From: Chlorella sorokiniana
Taxonomy: Eukaryota > Chlorophyta > Trebouxiophyceae > Chlorellales > Chlorellaceae
NCBI GenBank assembly: GCA_025917655.1
Contig: CP084616.1
Span: 1,240,001-1,304,000 of the forward strand
Direction: 5' to 3'
Length of the DNA stretch: 64,000 nucleotides
The notes under the pieces were generated by a model. It was not told the origin of the DNA. It made no database searches and saw only the letters and a program-made list of their open reading frames with translations. Below, piece after piece: positions 31,771 through 42,719 of the stretch (within the stretch, counting starts at the first letter, position 1; each line of letters begins with the position of its first letter). The position numbers and the translations under genes were made by a program.

Positions 31771-32397
31771 TCGCCACGCCAGGGTTCCTGGCCCTCAGCA
31801 CGGCCCCCATAAAGCATGCCGTGTCCCCGCCACTGTGCGTGTCTTGCTGGACCCACATTCCTCGTGCACTGGGCCCCCTCCTGCACTGGCGCTGCAGCCT
31901 CCTTCCCTGCCTCCGCAGAACTGCTCATCACTGTCGTTTTTGTTCACGCCTGCCCATTTGCATGCATTCTGCTGGCCCGCCTCCCTTTTGCGACGTCACT
32001 GCAGCCTGTTGCGGATTACACCGTATTCGAGGGGAGAGGGAGGAAGGGGTGGTTTGCTGTGGCGCCAGACGGTCGCGCGTGCAGCGGACGGAGGAGCGGG
32101 GCTTGAAAGGGCGTCGGGCTTCCGTCCGCATCACGCGCCAGCGCTTCGCCGGGGTACAGTGCTGCATTGCTGCTGCTGTCAAGAGAGGCGAGACGCGACG
32201 CCAACGCAACGAATACAAAACCAGATTAAAGCGCAAACGAGAAAGGGGACTGCCTGCGTGGTGACTCTCAGCAACGCCGCGCTCCCGCACCGCCAGCCTG
32301 CCTGCCTGGCCGCAATGCGCCGCCGGCGCAGCAGAGCCCAAGAGTGTCAAGGGGTTCAGGTGCAGCGGGGACGGCTTGGGTTCGCTTGGGCGCCACT
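31771..32397. other. convergent 3' intergenic region
   Basis: Between the stops of the SirB1-like gene (+) and chitin synthase (-). A TTACA near 32015 could be a distant minus-strand poly(A) signal. Long open frames here continue from neighbouring exons and are not real. Confidence 0.4.
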
Positions 32398-35300
32398 TCA
32401 CTTGGCAAACGGCGAATCGCCACGCCGCCTCCGCACCGGGGACGGGCTGGCGTCGCTGCGTGGCGAGTAGCTCTCATCCGTCAAGGGCTCTGCAGGGACG
32501 AGCGAGGGAGGCAGGCAGGGGTGAGGAGCGGCGGAACCACCGCGCCAACATGCGTGGCTGTCGAACGGAGGCAGCGCCCGAGGCAGCCGAGCACGCGCGC
32601 GCGCCAGGCCACCCCCCAGCCCTCACCCGACTGCGGCACGTGCATCTGCCCGCCCGCGTAGCGCGCGCTGCCCGGCTGGATGGCGATCTCCACCTCGCTG
32701 CCCGTGGGGTCGCTGCTGTAGTACGACTTGACCGACCCCAGCGGGTGGCCGCCGCCCACGCCCGCCGCGGCGGCCGCTGCCGCAGCGGCGCGCTCGTCGC
32801 GCGCTTGTCGCGGCCCGTCCAGCGCCGCAGCCAGTAGGCGAAGATGAAGATGATGGAACCACCCACCTGCGGTATTGTGGGGGCGCGCGCATGGCTCGAA
32901 GTCGCGTCAGCTGGTGCTGCTTGCAGGGCAAGGATGCGGGAGGCAGCTGCCAGGCCAGCCGCTGCGCGCCCGCACGCCTCCCAATCCCCCTCCCCCAGCA
33001 CACATGTGCAGCGCCCCACCTGGAACATGACGATGAAACACAGCGTGACGAACATGATCTGCAGGAAGTAGGTGTAGCCGTAGTGTATGGTGCACACCAC
33101 GTTGGCGTCGTAGCCGTTGGTGGTGTTGGAGGGCAGGGGCAGCCAGATGCGGCCGTACTCCTGCGGCAGAACCCGGGGTGGGTGGGTCGGTGGGGAGGGG
33201 TTGTTTTGACAAGAGCAGGGGGAAAGGGGCGCAAGCGCGTCGGCGTGCACTTGAGCACTGGAAACACAGCAGGGTGGGGTGCGCCGCAGGTGAGGTGGTT
33301 GGGCGGGGCGGGGCGGGACCCACCTCGAGCGTGGCGGACGAGTTGATGCCCATGGACTGCTGCAGCCAGTCGGAGAACTTGGGCATGGACTGGTCGATGT
33401 TGGTGAAGAGCTCGGTGGCGTTGGCCAGCACCGTGCAGCTCGCGCCGCGCACGCAGTTGGACTGCGGTGGAGAAGGGTGAAGGGGTGCGGGGGTGGGGGT
33501 GAGCAGAAGCGCACAGCTAGCCGCAGGCACGTCCCCTGCAGAGGTGCGCTCCACGGCGGAGCGATGGGTGGCAATCCTTGAAGCAGCACGCCCCGCCCCC
33601 GCTGCCTGCTCGCCGCGCCCCCTACTTTTCCGGTGCTGCCCCGCAGCCCACCTGCGAGTCGCCGGTGACGAGCATGGGGTAGTTCTGGGGAAAGCCCTGC
33701 AGGCCGTGGAATGGGTAGAGCGCCTCGCCGCGCTGCAGGATGGTCACCGCCGTCTGCATCAGGTCGGCCATGATGAGCGCCTTGTCGCCCTCCTGCGCCT
33801 GGCTCTTCACCGCGTTCACCGCCTGCTCGCTCTCCGTCAGCGCGCACGTCTCCCAGGTGGCGTTGGAGAAGACGGTGGCGGCGATGACGAAGAACACGTT
33901 GGTGGACACCCAGGCGATGAGGAGGTAGGAGGAGAAGGCCTGGGGGGGGGGGGGGGGCGGGGGCAAGGTTTGGCAGCAGAAGGGGCAGGGGGAAGCGCTC
34001 CCAGCCCGCTGGGACGATGTCACAGAGCACGTCGAAGCCGCAAGCCAGCAGGTGTGGGGTGCCCGCGCTGCCCAGCGTGCCGCAGGGCAGCACCCGGGCC
34101 CGCCACCCACCCGCATCTTCTGCTCCTTCTTCTGGTTGTAGGCCGCGATCTTCTTGGCGTCGGTGAGGTGGCTCTGCACCTTGCCCATGGCCTCCCAGAA
34201 GGCCTTGGACGTCTTGCTGGGCCGCACCTGGGGGCATCAAGGGGAGCGGCAGGCAGAGCGTCGGGGAGGCAGCGGGGGGGGACTCCTCACAAGGGAGCAG
34301 CTGGACACAGCGGCTGCATGTGCAGGGCTGCTGGGCGATGCGGTTTTCGAGCTGGACGGGGGCAGCGAGGTGAGCGCGGAGCGCGGCGCGGCGCGGGGGC
34401 GCACCTGGTACGCGAGGGCCTTGAGGCCATCTTGCGCGCGTCGTGGTCGGCGTGCTTGGTGTCCAGGTTCTTGGTGCCCCAGGAGATGTCGTCGGCGTTG
34501 CAGAAGGCGTACATCTGCGGTACAGGTGCGCGTGGGTGGGTGAGGGGGACAGCAGGCCGTGGGAGCAGCAGCCAAGGGGAGCGACCAAGATCCGCAGTGG
34601 CAGAGGGGCCACACACACTTGGTGAGCCAGCTGTCTTTAGGAACCACCAACAGCGGCACCCAGGCCCCCACTACCGTACCATGCCCCCCCACACACACAC
34701 CAACCCACCTGGAGCATGTTGAAGAAGACGGGCTGCATGACCCAGTACTGGAAGCCGGCGCCGATGATGGCCAGCAGCTCGCCGTGCAGCAGGGCGGTGA
34801 GGAGGATGCCGCCGATGGCGGACAGCAGGATGGCCACCAGCAGGCCCAGCTGCTGGGTGGAGATGCCGATGAAGGAGTAGTCCGAGTTGGTGATGAGGAA
34901 GCTGAGGGGATGGGGGGGGGGGGGGAAAAGGGGAAGATGAGGTTGGTTGCGGGGAGACTAACGGAGGCCGAGGCGGGGGGCAGCAGGCGGAGGGGAAGCG
35001 GCGGTAAAACAAGCCCATAGCTGGCGTGGCCGGCAGAGCTAGGCTCTGTTGAAAGATGGAGCCCAGCGGGCACCGCTGTCAAAGAGGCGGCGCTCAGCGC
35101 CACCCTGCAGCCAGCCCCGCCGCACCTGATGGTCACTCCTGTGAAGACGAGCATGTAGAGGCAGAAGTAGATGGCACAGAAGGAGTGCACCTTCTCCACC
35201 GCCTCCGGCTTGTTCTTCATGTTGATGATGAGCTGCACGATGATGAGGAAGAGGTAGAGCACGCCTACCACGCGCCCAATCTCCACCAGCCACGTGGCGC

Positions 35301-38300
35301 CGTCAAACGCCACCTTGAGCAGCATGGTGAGCAGCACGAAGAAGATGCCGATGCCAAACCTGCGCCGCAGCGGCAGGACGCAGGGGGAGGACAGGCAGTC
35401 GGTTGCAGGACAGGCCGGGCACCGAGCAGCCGGAGCCGGATGTCAAGCATACCGCCCAGGTCGGCTCCCTCTCGGCAGCAGCCCGCGCCGACGGCGGCAG
35501 CCACCCAGGCAGCGCGGCGGAGGCGCACCATGTGCCCACTATGAGGTTGACCAGGAGGTAGATGAACTCGAAGGTGAGGAGGAGTTTGCGGGCCACGCTG
35601 TGCGAGCTCTCCGTCCAGATGCGCCCCATGTTGCCCAGCGCGTACAGCATGGCGAAGAAGGTGCCGTTGAGCCAGCGCCGCCTCTGCTTCATCAGCCCCG
35701 TCAGCTTGGTCACCGCGTCGGCCTCCGCCACCGCCTCCTTGATGTACTCCAGGCGGTACTTGGCGCCCTGGGAAGAAGGGGGTGTGTGTGTGGGGGGGCA
35801 TGGGCGTGAGAAGCGGCTGCGGGGCAGGGCAGGCCGCAGCGGCGCCGCTGACATGCGGCCAGCGCAGCCCGCCCCGCCGACCGGCCGGGAGGCGGGCGGG
35901 CCGCTGCTGGCCGCAACCCTGGCCCCACATTGCAGCTGCCCGCTGCGCGCACACCTTCTTGGCCACCACTTCAATGCACAGGATGCGGTCCTCCGCCAGG
36001 AACATGTTGGCCTCAAACGCGTTCAGCTCCGCCTGGCTGTACAGGCCGTAAAAGTACTTGCGCAGCGGCTCGCCCTGCAGCGCAGGAGCAAAGCCAGCGA
36101 GAGGAGGGTGAGGAAACTGGCGTGGCACGCTAACACAGCAGGGCGGGGGGGAGAAGGGGTGAGTGCGATGGCGGCCAGCAGGAACAGCGGTCGGCCCCCT
36201 CGGAACGGCCGCTCACCTCCACAGCGGCCCAGCGGAAGGCGCAGAAGGCGCCGGGCAGCACGGTGAGGAAGCCGCAGATCGACTCCACCGGCTTCTGCAT
36301 CAGGTGCGACACCTTCCACTCGCAAAACTGCACCGCGGTGAGGAAGGTGCGGTACGGGCGTTGCACCGTCAACTCCCCAGTCAGCGCCCGATGGTGGGGT
36401 ACCGCTGGAAGTGGGTCGCCACCGCCTTGAGCGCCGACGGCAGCGGCTTGGTGCCTGCAGGGGCAGGAGGGAGGGGAGGGCGGGGGGGGCATGCAGGTCA
36501 GCCGGGTGCAGCATGCAACCCTGAACCGCTGCCTATTAAACAACCGCCAGGCAGCTCGCACGCCGGCAGTGCTGCTGGGTTGCTACGGGCCACTGCGGCT
36601 ACCGACAGACGCATGTGCGAGGGACGCCTTGCGCGAACCCCTCAACAACCCCACAGCACAGCCCCTGCCCCACCACCCACCCGCGTCGAACAGCACGCAG
36701 TACTCGGGCTGGAGCAGGTAGCAGAAGGCGTCGAAGTACCAGCAGTGCGAGTCCAGCTTGCCCTTGTTCTTGCCCTTGGTGGCAAACATGATCTGCAGCG
36801 GCGGGTAGTTGTCCAGGCCCGCGTACTTCTTGAACCTGCGGGGAAGGCGCCAGGCGGCGGCGAGCGGCGGCGGGGGTGAGGCGCAGCGCAGCCGCACAGC
36901 GAGTACTGTGAGACTGCCGGGTCGTGCTGCTGGCAGGCTGCACAAGGCTGGGCCGCGTGCACTGCTGCGAGCGGCCGCCCGCCCACGCACCGCGCGGTGT
37001 ACTCAAACAGGTGCAGCGTGGTTGGTGCGCCCAGCACGCTGTTCTGCAGCACCACGGGGAGAAGAAGCCGTGCACGGTGGAGGCGGCCAGCACCGACTCG
37101 TTGGCGTTGCCGATGCCGTCCTGCACGATGCACACCGCCACCTCGGTCCAGTCCACGCCGCGCCGACCGTCCTTGGCCACAAACTGGTCGTACATCACCT
37201 CCAGGTTCTGCAGACGTCAGCAGTGCCCAGGAAGCCGTCAGGGCAAAGGAGAGGAGGGTGGGAAAGCCCCACCCCAGCAACACACATAGGGGCGGAGCGG
37301 CCGGGTGGGCTGCTCGGAAAAACACCAGCCAGGGCAAGGGGTTGGAGGCGGTGGGCAGCAATGCAGCTGCAGTCGCGCATGCAGGCATATCGACGTTTCG
37401 GCACGCGGTGAAGCCCACCCCCTCCGCGTGGGCAGTCCCCGCGGCCCCCGTGCCAGGCCGCCACGCACAGCCCCCGCGGCGCTCACGTCGCAGATGCCCA
37501 CGAGCGTCTTGCGCAGCTCGTCGTAGTCCTCGTTGTAGAGGGTGACGCAGATGAAGAGCTTGATCTTGCGGTCCATGCGCTGCAGGCGCAGCGTGTAGCC
37601 GTCCACGCCAAAGTCGCGGGCGTCCTGCGGCGGCAGGCACCCAGGCAGCTCGAGGCAGGCAGGGGAGCGCGTGCGCCAGGGGTAGCGCGGCTGGCAGCGC
37701 GCTGCTGCCCTGCTGGATTGCGGGCTGCACGTGCTGCGTCTTTCCAAGGCAGGGGCAACCACCTCCCATCATGCACAGCAGCACTGGCGTGCGCCCCTCA
37801 CGACACACATACACGCGCACCTCGGTGACGACGGGCGTGTAGCGGCAGTGCGTGAACTCCATGGGGTCGGTGACCTGCACATCCTCCCACTCGTCGCGGT
37901 ACACCTCGTTGGGCACTGGGTAGTAGACCTGTATGCGTAGAGGGGGGCAGCAGAACAGCGCAGTGAGCAACGGCAGGCGCAGGGGCAGGGATCGCAGCGC
38001 AGATGCCAAGTCTGCATGGGGCCAGGCTGCCGGGTGTGAGCCGGGTGCTGTCCCAGCGCCCGCTGAAAGGGGCAGGCCCCCGCCGCACGAGGGCTGAGGG
38101 CCAGCCATGCGCCGCGGGGCACACACGCTGTCACCATCACAGCAGCAGCTGCCATTCAATGTTGTGCAGCAGTAACCCTCCGACTGCAATCGCTTTGGTG
38201 CAGGTGCCAAGCCAGCAGCGTTTACCCAGCCTGTACCAGCCGGCGGCGCCCGCCACCAGCCTGCGCGAGCTGCCGCCGCCGCGCGTGCACCCACCTGTGT

Positions 38301-38955
38301 GTCCGCGCGCAGCAGCTTGAAGTCGTTGTAGTACTCGCGCACGTTGCGCTGCAGGCTGCCCGCCACCTGGTGCTGCCCAGTCATGTACTTCTCGTATGTG
38401 GACGGCATCCAGTCGGCGTCCGACCCCAGCTGGCTCTTTAGCCCCTGCAGCCGCTTGTCCAGCTCCCCATAATAGTCCTCAATCGGCTTCTCCACCGTGA
38501 TGTCATCATTGATCACGAAGATCTCCTGCGGGAGGGGGGCCAGTGCGGCAAGGCGTCAGGGGCATGTGCTGCGCGGGCGAGCTGCGCTTGCAGCGTCAGC
38601 AAGCAGCCAACCACCCCCGCCGCCGTCAGCCGTCTGGAGGCTGCCCCTCCCTCCGCCCCGCGCACCTCCATCTCAGCATCTGCGGAGCAACAATGGGAGG
38701 GCAGTATGAGCAAGCGTGTCCAGAAGGGGTGCACGCAAAAGGGAGCGGGGCAAGCAGGCAGGCAGACAGGGGGTGAGCGGACTGGCGGCGCTCCGCAGCG
38801 ACGCTGATCGCTGATTAAACAGCGATGAGGCGTTTCAGGCGCTGCAGAGGGCCTGAATCACCCCGCCCCGCCCTGTTGCGTCTGCAGCGCGGTGCACCTT
38901 TCAAGGGCTCCACATACTCCGTTCCCTTAAGTTCGCCGGCTGGCAGTCCCGCCAT
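32398..38955 (-). CDS. chitin synthase, family 2 glycosyltransferase, multi-pass membrane protein
   Basis: ATG is at 38953-38955 (MAGLPAGELKGTEYVEPLK); exon 1 joins DAEME and then EIFVINDDITVEKPIEDYYG. TGA is at 32398-32400 after DSPFAK. The gene has about 16-18 exons. Chitin synthase signatures appear in order: MDRKIKLFICVTLYNEDYDE, VAVCIVQDGIGNANESVLAA, KGKNKGKLDSHCWYFDAFCY, the acceptor-site motif LAEDRIL (EDR at 35985-35993), QRRRWLNGTFFA (35672-35686, the processive-synthase motif) and YAFCNADDISWGTK (34470-34493, a fungal-type signature). Hydrophobic spans follow (LLTFEFIYLLVNLIVGTW, AILLSAIGGILLTALLHG, YFLQIMFVTLCFIVMFQ, SIIFIFAYWL). It uses UDP-GlcNAc to make and extrude chitin at the plasma membrane. 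One base is missing at 37056-37059, where FFLPVVLQNSVLG breaks. The order of motifs, with DDISWGTK between membrane spans, fits division-1-like enzymes. The tail is polar. Confidence 0.9.
33942..33957 (-). repeat. 16-nt G run (+ strand) in a chitin synthase intron
   Basis: An uninterrupted run of 16 G lies in the intron after the exon ending KKEQKMR; a 14-G run is at 34912-34925 in another intron. On the transcribed strand they form C-rich polypyrimidine tracts near splice acceptors. Confidence 0.8.
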
Positions 38956-39798
38956 GGCTGCCTGGAGCGCCGGGGCGCGGCTGCCAAGGACTGAGGGCTG
39001 GGGCAATGCCACCAGCTGCAACCGCCACGGCTAGATTGCAAAGCGGCCCACAGCCAGGCCTGCCCAATGCAATACCCACGGACAAGCGTTAGGCAGGAGT
39101 GTTGCAAAGGGCGGCAAGCCTGTGCTGACGGCTGTGTCGTGATGCTGCGCCCTGCTGTGGCTCCCTGATGCCCCCGCGTTGCCCTAACGCGGTTCTGCTG
39201 GCGTTGCATGTCCATGCAGCATTACTATTGTTTTTTCTCTTGGGTCTTTTCGCGATTATATCTCTGCAAGCGGGCCCCCCTCTGGAAGCAAGCCTCACTG
39301 CTGGCAGTGGACACCGCCAAGCGGGTGATGCCAAGCCCCCTGCCCTCCCGGCAATCAACATGTTGCTCGTCATGCCAACATTCTTTCGGCTGTCTTACAT
39401 CATTTGCAGGAGATTGTGGGCACAGCATGCAGTCCAGCAGCCCACAGAACCCTCCGTGACCATTCCTGACAGTGCTGGGCTACATACAGCAAGTTACAGG
39501 CACGGGCCTCTGCTAGTCGATAGAGGCCCAAGAAAGATGAATGAAAAGGAGGTTTAGGTTAGGAATGCTAAGCAGAGAGAAGAGAGTGGCCTCCTGTGCG
39601 GCAGGCAGCATGCGGCAAACAGCCCGCAGACTGAGGAGATCTAGGGGAACTAGAGAGAGTGGGTTGGGAGCAGACATCAAGAAGAGCTCGAATGCCAATA
39701 CGGCAAGCAGGCAAAGGCAAGGCTTTAAACAGCAAACGTGGGGAGGGGCTTGGGTGCAGTGAAGCCGGCGGTGCAAGCGGTGGACGCTCGACTCGGAC
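38956..39798. other. upstream region of chitin synthase and 3' region of LysM protein 1
   Basis: Between the chitin synthase ATG and the stop of the next minus-strand gene. It is less GC-rich than its surroundings. TTACA occurs at about 39394 and 39495 (minus-strand TGTAA, 300-400 nt after the LysM stop). No gene recognised. Confidence 0.4.
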
Positions 39799-41907
39799 TT
39801 AGGACAGCGCCACAGCCGCAGCAGCCAGGGCCAGCATGGTCACCAACAGGCTAGCATAGCTGGTCACGGCAGAGCTGGGAGCGGGGGTGGGCTCAGGGAT
39901 GGGGGACGGGGAAGGGGCAGGGACGGGCGCAGGCACCGGCTGTGCCATGGGCTCTGGTGTGGGGGCAGGGGCCTCCGTGGGCTCTGCAGCCTCAGGGGCG
40001 GCGCGGCCTCGGGTGCAGGAGCAGGGGCGTCGGGAACTATGGGCTCCGGTGGCGGCGGCGGCGGAGAAGCAACCGGGGAGGAGACTCCACAGGCGGGGGG
40101 CTGGGAGGGGACGGGGGCAGAGGCGGGGGCTGCACAGGGGGAGGCAAGACACAACACTCGCACTTCAGCACAAGCCAGCCGCGTTTTACTCGGACACATG
40201 GAACGACAGCGATAGCTGGTGACAGGCACGTGGCAGGCGTGCACCTGGGGGCGCAGGTGGCGGGGGCATGCCCGTCACAATCTCGGGGTTGATGCAGGAC
40301 TCGTCGCTGCATGGAGCAGGCATGGGGGCCCTTGCAAGCCGCAACGGATGATGAATGCAAAGCGCAACAACGGGCTTGAAAAGGCGCAGGGCAATCGACT
40401 GCAAAACCTACGCGGGGGAGCTTGACTTGGGTGCCCGGGGACAGCACGCCGCCAGCAGAGAGCTCGGGGTTGATGGCGGCCAAGTCAGCGGCACTGGTCT
40501 GGAACTGCAAGCGCAACAGCAGGGCAGGCAAGAACGAGTTACTCGAACGAGTTACTCGCCAGAATGGCAAGAGGACACCTGCAGGGGGTCATAAAGAAGT
40601 TCCAAGCAAGCACGACACCAATGCTCCAGCTGCCCAGGGCAACCACAAGCGTGTCAGGCAATGCTGCTGGCGCACCATGGCGGCAATGCTGGCGACGGTG
40701 TCGCCCTCCACAACGAGGTAGGCACGGCAGTTGCTGGGCTTTGAAACTTGCACACCTACACGGATAGTTGAGCACGGCAGCACTGAGCATGCGCAAGGAT
40801 GAGGTGCCCTCGCAGCCACTATTGCAGCGATACAGTGGAGGAAGGGATGTTCCCAAGCGCAGAGCATCTCCTGCCCACCGGCTCCGCAGTTGTCGGGGAA
40901 TGGCGGCAGCTGCACGCGCATGCCAGGCTGCAGCACAGTGGTGCTGTCCACGCCCAGCCCCGTGTTCTGGGCCTGGAGGTCGGCCAGCGGGATGGAGAAG
41001 GCGGTGGCGATGACCGACAGCGAGTCGCCCGTCTCGGCGATGTAGACGCGGCAGGCGGCGGTGTTGCCAGGCTCGGGGCAGACGGAGGGGTCCCAGGGCG
41101 GCAGCTTGACGAAGGAGTTGGGAGCCAGGGCGGCAGGGTTGACGGAGGGGTTGGCTGCCACAATGTCCTGGCGTGGGACGCCAAAATAACCGCCGATTGT
41201 GTCCAGTGTGTCGCCCATCTGAACAGTGTAGTACTGGCAGTCCTGAATGCCGCCTGCGGAAGCAGGGGGTGACACTGACGGCAGGTCAGCTGAAAATGGT
41301 GGGTGCACCTACCCAACAAGCAAGCATGGCAAAGCCTCCCATGTTTATCTGATCAGAATAATTGAAAAATCAGACGTAGGGTGCTCACCTGCAGACTGTA
41401 CATTCAGGCAGGCAGACACCCAGCCCGGCAGGCAGATTCTTTGGCCCGCTTGCAGAAAGTCGCCAGGAGTGTAGCCGGTGACCAGCAGGTCGCAATTTTG
41501 CAGCGCGCTCTCCAGCTCAGCTGCAGCATGACACATATGGCATGGGATCAGCACGCGAGGAGGATGGGATCAACCATTACACAGGCAGTACCGGCCCAAA
41601 GCAGCATGAAGGGGACAGGTGGCAGCGGCAGGCAGGCGGGCGGCAGGCGGGCAGGAGCGGCACCGCCCGCTCACCAACTGTCAGGCGATACTCGCTGGCA
41701 ATGCTGCCAACAGTATCGCCGGCGGCGACTACGTAAGTCTGGCAGACGGCTGCGAGAGAAGAGGGCAGGATCCGATCTAAGTTGCAATGGTTGCAAGCCT
41801 CTGTCGCAACGCCCAAAGCAGCATCCCATGCTCTCACCCTGAGCCTGCACCGACACTGCCGCACATCCGAGTAGTGCAGCGAGCAGCAGAGGCGCCACGC
41901 GCGGCAT
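39799..41907 (-). CDS. secreted LysM-repeat protein 1 with hydrophobic C-terminal tail
   Basis: ATG is at 41905-41907; about eight exons. The signal peptide is MPRVAPLLLAALLGCAAVSV. Four LysM modules follow: CQTYVVAAGDTVGSIASEY (split by an intron, finished by NCDLLVTGYTPGDFLQAGQR), CQYYTVQMGDTLDTIGGYFG, CRVYIAETGDSLSVIATAFS and CRAYLVVEGDTVASIAAMV with NPELSAGGVLSPGTQVKLP. LysM modules bind N-acetylglucosamine polymers such as chitin. A Pro/Ala/Glu-rich stalk leads to SSAVTSYASLLVTMLALAAA and a stop, as expected of a GPI-anchor signal or a membrane anchor. A base is missing in the stalk (39995-39998 on the plus strand), which otherwise joins PAPEAAPPP to EAAEPTEAPAP. It is in tandem with the chitin synthase and the second LysM gene, all on the minus strand, so a wall or surface chitin-binding role is inferred. 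Confidence 0.87.
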
Positions 41908-42719
41908 GATGGTTGAGTTTGAAACGCGGCTGCCCTCCAGAGCCCGGTGTGTGTCTGCAATTAAGCAGCGCCAATACTCAATGGAAAAGGCCCGTTGCTG
42001 CGGCCACACAGCGACCGCCTTCAGCCCCGCAGGAGCCCCCGACAGCCAACTGCCCATTAGTCAGGGCACTCACCTTGAGAGCCGACGGTCGTTGCGGCGG
42101 GACTTTGCAGCAGCACGAAAGGTGCGGGTTCGCGTGCAGAGAGGGCAGATGTATCGCCTTGACGCGGCGCCGCCACAGTGGAATGCCAGGTCAGCATGCC
42201 AACAGCCACTCAACCACCTAGCTGGGACCATACCGCGTCCCTTCACCTACCAGGCACTTAAGAGGCTGACATGCTGGCCTCTTGCCGCGTATGGCAGCCT
42301 CGACAATTTTATCAGTAGAAGTTCGAGTGCTTCTGGACCCCTTGGCCCAACCTGGACTGATGCAAGGGACGACAACCGTCGTGCCAGCGGCACTTAGGTT
42401 GTAAATGTGTTCAAATCCGTGCCACATCCTGCCGACCAGTTGCAGGTTCTGCTGTGTGCCCTCGCATTCCTGGCAGTGTTACAAATACACGCCGCTGCCA
42501 TGCAGCCCTTTGCTGTCAGTCTGCGAGCGGCGTTCGAAGAAAATAGCGAAAATTGGGGAAGGACTCAAGGTAATGCAGCTTGGGCAATATGAGAGGTAGA
42601 AAAGGATTCATGCAGTTGAAAGTCAGGCACCGAGAAGCCGCCGGTGACAAGGCAGCACCGAGCTGGGGCACCGCAACTGCAAAAAACCGTGGCATGCTGC
42701 TGGCTGACCGAGGTCTGCC
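41908..42719. other. intergenic region between the two LysM genes
   Basis: Upstream region of LysM protein 1 and 3' region of LysM protein 2. A TTACA near 42479 (minus-strand TGTAA) could end LysM protein 2. No coding sequence recognised. Confidence 0.4.

Noticed and set aside
30698-32470. A 590-codon plus-strand frame
   Set aside because: Mostly an alternative frame of the SirB1-like exon continued past its stop codon. It is low complexity, with no conserved motif.
32474-34618. A 714-codon minus-strand frame in the chitin synthase locus
   Set aside because: It runs through several introns in the wrong frame. The conserved membrane spans and DDISWGTK motif lie in properly spliced exons of other frames.
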